Shown here: positions 6,317-11,009 of the stretch, piece by piece
How the letters are laid out: the number at the start of each line of letters is the position of its first letter
Position numbering within the stretch: position 1 is the stretch's first letter
Origin: JBILCM01 sp044353165
GTDB taxonomy: Bacteria > Bacillota > Bacilli > Paenibacillales > YIM-B00363
Assembly (NCBI GenBank): GCA_044353165.1
Contig: JBILCM010000071.1
Location: forward strand, 1-11,009
Length of the DNA: 11,009 nt
Direction of reading: 5' to 3'
The notes under the pieces: model-generated
Seen by the model: the letters and a program-made list of their open reading frames with translations, nothing else
Databases searched by the model: none
Told to the model about the DNA's origin: nothing
Made by a program: the position numbers and the translations under genes

Positions 6317-6363
6317 AGAATTATAATTTGCCATTTGCAATTTATAATTACTTTATATGAATA
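6305..6363. promoter_or_regulatory. Near-perfect 11-bp inverted arms TATTCATATTA / TTATATGAATA
   Basis: Arms at 6305-6315 and 6353-6363 match at 10 of 11 positions as inverted repeats, with 37 bp between. They bracket much of the AT-rich divergent control region and resemble the TATATTCA octamers upstream of the flavoprotein. They may be paired regulator half-sites, but AT-richness lowers confidence. Confidence 0.35.
6312..6340 (-). promoter_or_regulatory. Predicted promoter of the kinase-IclR unit
   Basis: On the minus strand TTGCAA (6340-6335) is followed after exactly 17 nt by a perfect TATAAT (6317-6312). Transcription would start near 6305, about 62 nt before the kinase ATG. The -35 lies in the word ATTGCAAA, related to the ATTGCATA seen at the other two operon promoters. 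Confidence 0.55.
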
Positions 6364-6377
6364 GATCGGAGGAAACT

Positions 6378-7541
6378 ATGAAGATCAGCTCAATTACGGT
6401 TTATCCTATGAAAATTTCAAAGTCACCCGTTTACTTGGGGACATCATCTGGCATGCGTGAAGCGAGCGATTATTACATCCGTCCAGAATATCGCTCCGTG
6501 TATTCCCGTAACTTGGAATCCTTAGTTGTCAAGATTACGACGGATACCGGCTTGGTCGGTTGGGGCGAAGCGTTAGCGCCTGTCGCACCCGAAGTGACAG
6601 GACAGTTAATCAAATCGTTGTTTGAACCCCTACTGCTCGATGCAAACCCGTTGAACGTCGATGTCATTTGGAACAAACTGTACAACTCTATGCGTGAGCG
6701 AGGTTATTTCAGCGGATTTATGGTCGATGCGATCACTGCTGTGGATATGGCGCTGTGGGATATTCTCGGGAAGCATCTGCAAGTGCCGGTGCATGTCTTA
6801 TTGGGCGGGTCTTATCGAACGGAAATTCCAGCCTATGTGTCAGGTTTACCGGTCACGAATGATGAAGAACGCATCCAACTTGCACTGGATTGGCAGGCCA
6901 AAGGATTCAAAGCGATCAAATTGCATCTTGGGTATTCCGTTGAGGAAGACGCTCGCATCGTTCGCCAGCTCCGTGAAGCGTTAGGATCATCCTTTCGACT
7001 CATGGTCGATGCGCACTGGAAGTACTCGGTGCCTGAAGCGATCCGCTTGGGCAGAATGCTCGAATCCTTGGGTGTTGAGTTTCTAGAGGCTCCGGTGTTG
7101 CCCGAAGATATCGATGGTACGGTTGAAGTGGCGCGCGCACTGGATATGGCTGTAGCGATCGGGGAAGCGAAGCGGACGCGTTATCAATTCAAAGAGCGAT
7201 TGGTTCGTCGTGCAGCGGATATTTTCCAGCCGGATGTAGGTCGTGCCGGGATCAGCGAAACGCGCAAAATTGCGACGATGTCCGAAGCATTCAATATCCC
7301 GATTGCACCGCATCTGAGCGTTAGCTTAGGCATCTGCATTGCCGCCACGTTACAAGTTTGTGCTTCGCTCTCAAACTTCTACATTCTCGAGTTCCAACCG
7401 ACCGTGTTTCCTTCGGCGAACTCCATACTGCACAAACCGTTGGTTTGTGAGAACGGCCGTTATCTGTTGCCTACAGGGGTAGGCCTAGGTGTTGAAGTGA
7501 ACGAAGAAGCCATCAAGGAACATGTTTCGCAAATCCTATAA
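6378..7541 (+). CDS. Enolase-superfamily MR/MLE enzyme, putative sugar-acid dehydratase (paralogue 2)
   Basis: A 387-aa homologue of mandelate racemase and galactonate/gluconate-type dehydratases. Metal ligands are D211 (MVDAHWKY), E237 (EFLEAP) and E263 (AIGEA). K181 on strand 2 is followed by H183 (KLH instead of KxK). H213 two residues after the first ligand mirrors the acid/base His of E. coli-type galactonate dehydratase (DxH). The Asp286 (QPDVGRAG)-His312 (APHLS) dyad is intact, as is E338 (ILEF). It would remove water from an aldonate or similar acid to give a 2-keto-3-deoxy acid, matching the divergent kinase. GGAGGA 6-7 nt before ATG 6378 selects this start over the in-frame ATG at 6357. 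It heads a three-gene operon, with the aldolase gene 32 nt downstream. Dehydratase function is well supported; which sugar acid is unknown. Confidence 0.93.
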   Translation: MKISSITVYPMKISKSPVYLGTSSGMREASDYYIRPEYRSVYSRNLESLVVKITTDTGLVGWGEALAPVAPEVTGQLIKSLFEPLLLDANPLNVDVIWNKLYNSMRERGYFSGFMVDAITAVDMALWDILGKHLQVPVHVLLGGSYRTEIPAYVSGLPVTNDEERIQLALDWQAKGFKAIKLHLGYSVEEDARIVRQLREALGSSFRLMVDAHWKYSVPEAIRLGRMLESLGVEFLEAPVLPEDIDGTVEVARALDMAVAIGEAKRTRYQFKERLVRRAADIFQPDVGRAGISETRKIATMSEAFNIPIAPHLSVSLGICIAATLQVCASLSNFYILEFQPTVFPSANSILHKPLVCENGRYLLPTGVGLGVEVNEEAIKEHVSQIL

Positions 7542-7573
7542 GGTAACTTACAATCCAAAGGAGAGATTTACAC

Positions 7574-8509
7574 ATGTCTACATCTACCGTAAAACTCGAA
7601 GGTGTTTACCCCATTCTTGCTACCCCGTTCACGAACGAAGGCGAAGTGGATGAAGCCAGCTTGCGTGAGTTGGTTCGCTTCCAACTCCATGCCAACGTGA
7701 ATGGCATCGCTCTGTTCGGTATGGCCAGCGAAATGTACACGTTGCTCGACGAAGAACGTGTCCGCATCGCTGAGATCGTCGTCGATGAGGTGAAAGGTCG
7801 CGTTCCGCTCGTATTCGGAAGCGGTCATACCGGCATCGAAGGCGCCGTTCACTCGAGCAAGCGGGCTGAGAAAGCAGGGGCGGATGCGTTGATGGTGCTC
7901 CCGCCTTACATGGCGAAACCGGATAACAAGCGTCTTTATGATTATTTTGCAGCGATAGCGCGTGCCGTCAACATCCCTATTATGCTTCAAGACGCTCCTC
8001 TAGCGAGCGGGGTCAATATGTCCGCTGCGGTCATGGCCAAATTGGCCAAAGATTTCGATAATATTCGTTATGTGAAAGTGGAAGCGCCGCCCACGACGCT
8101 GAAAATTACGGAAGTATTGGATCAATCGGACGGCTTGCTGACGGTGTTCGGCGGCATGAATGCGATGTACTATTATGAAGAATTGCTGCGCGGTGCTGTT
8201 GGCACGATGCCAGCTTGCGAATTTCCTGATGCATGCGTGACGATCTATGAAGCGTTCAAAGCCGGCGATCTGGATACCGCCCGCAGAACATTCTATCAAT
8301 ACTTGCCATTCATCCGGATCGGGACGATTCCAGGTTATGCGATGTCCGTACATAAAGAAGTGATGAAAGTCGGCGGTGTCATTGCATCATCTTATGTGCG
8401 TAACCCCAATGCGCCGATCGATGATCTCCTGAAGAAAGAAGTGTTCGAAACGCTCAAAGATTTGGATCCGCTCGTATTGCGGTGGAGCCAAGCGAGGCTA
8501 GCCAAGTAA
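7574..8509 (+). CDS. Dihydrodipicolinate synthase/N-acetylneuraminate lyase family aldolase, non-DHDPS subgroup
   Basis: A 311-aa class I (Schiff-base) TIM-barrel enzyme. Lys168 in YVKVEAPP is the expected imine-forming lysine on strand 6. The GxxGE-type substrate loop reads GMASE (49-53) in place of GTTGE, and the strand-5 motif reads IMLQDAP (136-142) with Gln139 where true DHDPS and KDG aldolase have Tyr. It is therefore not a lysine-biosynthesis DapA. It probably cleaves, or dehydrates, a 2-keto-3-deoxy acid to pyruvate and an aldehyde. AAAGGAG ends about 10 nt before ATG 7574. The stop codon TAA (8507-8509) shares its last A with the ATG of the esterase gene. Whether it acts on the free or the phosphorylated keto-deoxy acid made by the neighbouring kinase is open. 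The family is certain, the substrate inferred. Confidence 0.9.
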   Translation: MSTSTVKLEGVYPILATPFTNEGEVDEASLRELVRFQLHANVNGIALFGMASEMYTLLDEERVRIAEIVVDEVKGRVPLVFGSGHTGIEGAVHSSKRAEKAGADALMVLPPYMAKPDNKRLYDYFAAIARAVNIPIMLQDAPLASGVNMSAAVMAKLAKDFDNIRYVKVEAPPTTLKITEVLDQSDGLLTVFGGMNAMYYYEELLRGAVGTMPACEFPDACVTIYEAFKAGDLDTARRTFYQYLPFIRIGTIPGYAMSVHKEVMKVGGVIASSYVRNPNAPIDDLLKKEVFETLKDLDPLVLRWSQARLAK

Positions 8510-9453
8510 TGCTTGAACTATTGAATATGGAAGGCCGAAATCCAAAACCCGCGGATTATGAAGCGTACTGGGAACGCGCCTTGGCAGAGATGCGTTCCGT
8601 TGACCCGCAAGTGGAACTCATCAAGAGCGATTTCCAAGTGCCGTTCGCTGCATGTTATGAGATGTACTGGACGGGGGTGCGAGGGGCTCGCATTCATGCC
8701 AAATTGCTAAAACCGCTGGGACAGGGACCTTTCCCAGCGATCATGCAATTTCACGGTTACTCTGTTCATAGCGGCAACTGGATCGACAAACTGCCCTATG
8801 TGGCGGCTGGTTTCGTCGTGGCAGCGATGGATTGCCGGGGTCAAGGGGGATTGTCCGAGGACACCGGCGGCGTGAAAGGAACGACACGGCAAGGACACAT
8901 TGTTCGCGGACTCGATGACCATCCGGATCAATTGTTGTACCGGCATATTTTTCTCGATACGGCGCAATTGGCACAGGTGTTGATGGCCATGCCGGAAGTG
9001 GATGAACAGCGCATTGGCGCGATGGGCGGTTCCCAAGGCGGCGCGCTCACGATCGCTTGCGGCGCCCTTGAACCTCGTGTCCGTCAGCTCGCGCCGAACT
9101 CGCCCTTCTTATGCGACTACCAACGCGTGTGGGAGATGGATGTTACGAATACAGCGTATCAAGAGTTGCAAGCCTTCTTTCGCAATCATGATCCCCGCCA
9201 TCTTCGGGAGAATGAAATTTTCACCAAGCTCGGGTACATCGATTTGCAACACTTAGCCGATCGCATCCAAGGCGAGGTGTATATGGCGGTCGGTCTGATG
9301 GACAAAGCTTGTCCGCCTCCATCCCAGTTTGCAATGTATAACAAGATCAAAGCGCCTAAGCGTCTTGAGCTGTATCCCGATTTCGGTCATGAGGTATTCC
9401 CAGGTTGGCACGACTTGATCATGCAATTCATGTTGAAATTAAATGTACATTGA
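8509..9453 (+). CDS. Acetyl xylan esterase/cephalosporin-C deacetylase-like alpha/beta hydrolase
   Basis: A 314-aa protein of the AXE1 (carbohydrate esterase 7-like) type, close to the usual 318 aa. Features in order: HGY oxyanion loop (82-84), RGQGG (110-114), nucleophile elbow GGSQGG with Ser175, Asp265 in VGLMDKACPPPSQ, and His294 in YPDFGHE, giving a complete Ser-Asp-His triad. The family removes acetyl groups from small acetylated sugars and is normally cytoplasmic; no signal peptide is seen. In this operon it may deacetylate or hydrolyse an ester (or lactone) of the acid sugar before dehydration. The start ATG 8509 overlaps the aldolase stop as TAATG, indicating translational coupling. 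A GTG at 8482 would extend the frame by 9 residues but has no ribosome binding site. It is the last gene before a strong terminator. Confidence 0.9.
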   Translation: MLELLNMEGRNPKPADYEAYWERALAEMRSVDPQVELIKSDFQVPFAACYEMYWTGVRGARIHAKLLKPLGQGPFPAIMQFHGYSVHSGNWIDKLPYVAAGFVVAAMDCRGQGGLSEDTGGVKGTTRQGHIVRGLDDHPDQLLYRHIFLDTAQLAQVLMAMPEVDEQRIGAMGGSQGGALTIACGALEPRVRQLAPNSPFLCDYQRVWEMDVTNTAYQELQAFFRNHDPRHLRENEIFTKLGYIDLQHLADRIQGEVYMAVGLMDKACPPPSQFAMYNKIKAPKRLELYPDFGHEVFPGWHDLIMQFMLKLNVH

Positions 9454-9475
9454 AGTTGATTCTGGTTCGGTCATC

Positions 9476-9520
9476 AAAAACCTTTCCTTGGTTTAAACTC
9501 CGAGGAAAGGTTTTTCTCTT
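9476..9520 (+). terminator. Strong Rho-independent terminator after the esterase gene
   Basis: AAAAACCTTTCCT (9476-9488) pairs perfectly with AGGAAAGGTTTTT (9503-9515), extended inward by a T-G pair and two G-C pairs, for a stem of about 16 bp with an 8-nt loop. The T-run at 9511-9515 gives termination on the plus strand. The A-run on the other arm may let it work in both directions. Confidence 0.88.
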
Positions 9521-9608
9521 TAGATTGCCAGGGTCTAACGTGATTTTTTTCCTAATGAAAATCGTTCTGTCCTTCTCTTAATATCATTGAACTTGCTGAA
9601 TCTCTTCG

Positions 9609-9637
9609 TATACATTTGAATGGTCGAGGGATATAAT
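9609..9637 (+). promoter_or_regulatory. Possible promoter of the toxin-antitoxin pair
   Basis: A perfect TATAAT (9632-9637) lies 17 nt after TATACA (9609-9614; four of six to TTGACA). It overlaps the first possible antitoxin ATG (9636). If it is the true promoter, transcription starts near 9645 and translation must begin at ATG 9672. Confidence 0.4.
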
Positions 9638-9905
9638 GAAATTACCATTCCTATCGAAGGATGATGTGACTATGGCAATGGAAATCAAAATGGATGCTTC
9701 CACTGTGGAAGCTCTTCGCTCGATTTTGGCAACCATCAACGTACAAAATCAACGTATTACGATAGATCTTGTGAACAACACAGTCTTTGTCGAGGACGAT
9801 TATAGTAACGATGACTTACTTAGATGTGCAGGCATACTAACACAAGAACAAGCCAAGAAACTGGAAGCTCAGATCAAAAATAACCGGGACGAGGATTGGG
9901 ATTGA
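9636..9905 (+). CDS. Antitoxin-like small protein upstream of a PIN toxin
   Basis: An 89-aa protein with no family I can name with certainty. The N-terminal half contains a predicted helix (DASTVEALRSILATI), the middle a beta-prone stretch (QRITIDLVNNTVFVEDD), then a helix (DLLRCAGILTQEQAKKLEAQI) and a very acidic C-terminal tail (NRDEDWD). Its size, acidic tail and 1-nt overlap (TGATG) with the downstream PIN ribonuclease gene mark it as the antitoxin of a type II-like pair. No AbrB, RHH or Phd/MazE DNA-binding motif is obvious. Two starts are possible. ATG 9636 has GAGGG 5 nt upstream but overlaps a TATAAT. ATG 9672 has AAGGA 10 nt upstream and would give 77 aa. Base composition is more AT-rich than the catabolic genes, suggesting acquisition. 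Confidence 0.75.
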   Translation: MKLPFLSKDDVTMAMEIKMDASTVEALRSILATINVQNQRITIDLVNNTVFVEDDYSNDDLLRCAGILTQEQAKKLEAQIKNNRDEDWD

Positions 9906-10303
9906 TGAATTACAAAGGTTATTTACTTGACACCAACATCATCATCGGATTATTTGGGAATGACTCTGACGTTATTGCATTTATCAAAAAAACTACTGAA
10001 ACTAAACAAAAGCTATTTTTGTCGGTAATGACAGAATGTGAGATTTATAGTGGCTTAGATGCAGATACCAACATTCAACAATTCCGTTTTTTGAATGCAC
10101 AAAAATATATCCCGATTGATTCTGAAATCGCAAGACTTGCAGGAGAGATCAGGAAAGTACAAAAACAAAATGGACGAAAGCTTAAAGCACCAGATGCTCT
10201 GATCATCGCAACTGCTAAAATACATAACTTGGCAATCGTATCACGAGATTCAGATATGAACTTTATACAATCTGAATACAGCGTCCCATTATATAGAATC
10301 TAA
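9905..10303 (+). CDS. PIN-domain ribonuclease toxin, VapC-like
   Basis: A single-domain PIN protein of 132 aa, the normal VapC size. The four-acid active site is recognisable: Asp9 in LLDTNIIIGL, Glu44 (with Glu46) in SVMTECEIYSG, Asp97 in LKAPDALIIATA, and Asp115 or Asp117 in SRDSDMNF. PIN toxins are Mg-dependent RNases that cut tRNA, rRNA or mRNA and are neutralised by the product of the adjacent gene. ATG 9905 overlaps the antitoxin TGA by one base, with GAGG 10 nt upstream. An in-frame TTG at 9896 would add three residues before the conserved strand and is less likely. AT-rich composition like that of the antitoxin indicates a shared origin. The family call is firm; the RNA target is unknown. 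Confidence 0.9.
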   Translation: MNYKGYLLDTNIIIGLFGNDSDVIAFIKKTTETKQKLFLSVMTECEIYSGLDADTNIQQFRFLNAQKYIPIDSEIARLAGEIRKVQKQNGRKLKAPDALIIATAKIHNLAIVSRDSDMNFIQSEYSVPLYRI

Positions 10304-10311
10304 GCGCTTAG
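10300..10311. other. 12-bp palindrome CTAAGCGCTTAG at the toxin stop codon
   Basis: This perfect palindrome overlaps the TAA stop of the PIN gene (10301-10303). It has no loop or T-tract, so it is not a classical terminator. It may be chance or a protein-binding or end site of the toxin-antitoxin module. A weak GGCAA...TTGCC pair follows at 10311-10335. Confidence 0.35.
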
Positions 10312-10356
10312 GCAACATTGTAATCGTGTATTGCCATGGGACACTTAAAATCCCCT

Positions 10357-11009
10357 TTAATTCATCCCTCTCACATCAATCGACCCATGCTCGCTCTTGA
10401 GTTGCACCCATTGGGAACCATTGCCAACAAAGTAACGAGAACTATACGCATCTTCATCCCAGTAACGATCCTCGTATTCATAACCGTGATCCTCTTCATC
10501 TGCGAATTCACGTTCCGCTCTGACAGCTTCACCAAAAATGGTCACATCGCCATGATCCGATTCAATTTCCAAGCTGAACTGTTCACGTTTCTGTGCGGTC
10601 TCGAACACAATATCCCCCATTTCGGACTCCACATCCAACATGCGCGCCTCAACACCCCGTAATAGAACATCGCCCGTTAGCGTGCGAATTTCAATCGATC
10701 GATACACGCGTTGCGGTAAGACCAGCTCAGCCTGAAGAGCATTCACCGCTTCCCCGACCACTTCAATACCAAACACCTGCAACTCTGTGATCAACATTTC
10801 CTTCGCGAAAGAAATACGTAGTTCACCACGGCGCACGTTCATTTCAATAAACTTATCCGCATGGGGGTCCGGCTGATACAATTTGCCATTGAGACGAATT
10901 TGCGCTTCATTAACATCCGCTGTCGATACTTGCACATCAACCGTTCGTCCATCGATCTTCACAGCATCGAATGATTGGGCTGGGACCGTCTTCTGTTGTT
11001 CAAAAGGAA
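10357..11009 (-). CDS. DUF4097-like beta-helical protein, 5' end cut by the window edge
   Basis: On the minus strand a frame with no stop runs from the window edge to TAA 10359-10357 (216 residues visible). The GTG at 10962 is an internal Val codon, since the frame continues upstream as ...PAQSFDAVKIDG. Repeated short beta strands with recurring motifs (FDAVKIDGRTVDVQV, RSIEIRTLTGDVLLRGVEA, LDVESEMGDIVFE, LEIESDHGDVTIFG, VQLKSEHGSIDVRG) are characteristic of the DUF4097/putative adhesin beta-helix seen in many Bacillota, often in envelope-stress or anti-sigma loci. An acidic, tyrosine-rich insertion (about 25 residues, ADEEDHGYEYED...AYSSRYF) interrupts the last repeats. It converges with the toxin gene, with 53 bp between them and no clear terminator. 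The missing N-terminus prevents calling localisation or additional domains. Confidence 0.75.
   Translation of the reverse strand, partial: PFEQQKTVPAQSFDAVKIDGRTVDVQVSTADVNEAQIRLNGKLYQPDPHADKFIEMNVRRGELRISFAKEMLITELQVFGIEVVGEAVNALQAELVLPQRVYRSIEIRTLTGDVLLRGVEARMLDVESEMGDIVFETAQKREQFSLEIESDHGDVTIFGEAVRAEREFADEEDHGYEYEDRYWDEDAYSSRYFVGNGSQWVQLKSEHGSIDVRGMN

Noticed and set aside
6357..6380. Upstream ATG 6357 as start of the second MR/MLE gene
   Set aside because: The GGAGGA ribosome binding site lies after it and is correctly spaced for ATG 6378; the seven extra residues would encode the binding site.
7574..8509. Annotation as dapA (4-hydroxy-tetrahydrodipicolinate synthase)
   Set aside because: The catalytic Tyr is Gln139 and the GTTGE loop is GMASE; the context is sugar-acid catabolism.
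10357..10962. Start of the DUF4097-like gene at GTG 10962
   Set aside because: The frame stays open to the window edge with family-like sequence, no ribosome binding site precedes the GTG, and the strand-forming motif begins before it.

Overview
The window looks like a chromosomal segment of a moderate-GC, Gram-positive, low-to-mid GC bacterium. I infer Bacillota, perhaps Paenibacillus-like. The grounds are strong AGGAGG-type ribosome binding sites, perfect-stem Rho-independent terminators, TTGxxx/TATAAT-type promoters, an IclR-controlled sugar-acid catabolic locus and a DUF4097-type protein. The genus cannot be fixed from this sequence alone.

Most of the window (about 1-9520) is one catabolic island for an acidic sugar or related hydroxy acid, arranged as three transcription units. 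(A) Minus strand, from about 3961 down past 1: an FAD-binding fumarate-reductase/succinate-dehydrogenase-type flavoprotein, an enolase-superfamily (mandelate racemase/muconate lactonizing, MR/MLE) enzyme overlapping it by ATGA, a short-chain dehydrogenase with a TTG start, and the first codons of a fourth gene cut by the window edge. (B) Minus strand, 6243 to 4344: a 2-dehydro-3-deoxygalactonokinase (DgoK family) and an IclR-family regulator, closed by a terminator right after the iclR-type stop codon. (C) Plus strand, 6378 to 9453: a second MR/MLE dehydratase, a dihydrodipicolinate-synthase-family aldolase/lyase and an acetyl-xylan-esterase-like alpha/beta hydrolase, closed by a long hairpin terminator. 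The plausible logic is ester or acetyl removal by the esterase, dehydration of the sugar acid to a 2-keto-3-deoxy acid by the MR/MLE enzymes, oxidation or reduction by the SDR and the flavoprotein, then phosphorylation by the kinase and/or retro-aldol cleavage by the DHDPS-family enzyme, with the IclR protein sensing an intermediate. No transporter and no DgoA-type phospho-aldolase is visible, so the pathway is incomplete here and its substrate is unknown.

The regulatory DNA is rich. Upstream of unit A there are five tandem 8-bp TATATTCA-like repeats, a 9-bp-arm inverted repeat overlapping the predicted -35, and a separate perfect 19-bp palindrome. The divergent region between B and C carries two facing promoters with overlapping -10 boxes. 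Related ATTGCAWA words sit at the -35 of all three of these predicted promoters, which suggests a shared control element.

From about 9600 to 10310 lies a more AT-rich two-gene module: a small antitoxin-like protein overlapping by 1 nt a PIN-domain (VapC-like) ribonuclease toxin, probably an acquired toxin-antitoxin pair. The right edge (10357-11009, minus strand) is the 3' part of a DUF4097-like beta-helical protein whose 5' end lies outside the window. No rRNA, tRNA, CRISPR array, transposase or integrase was seen.
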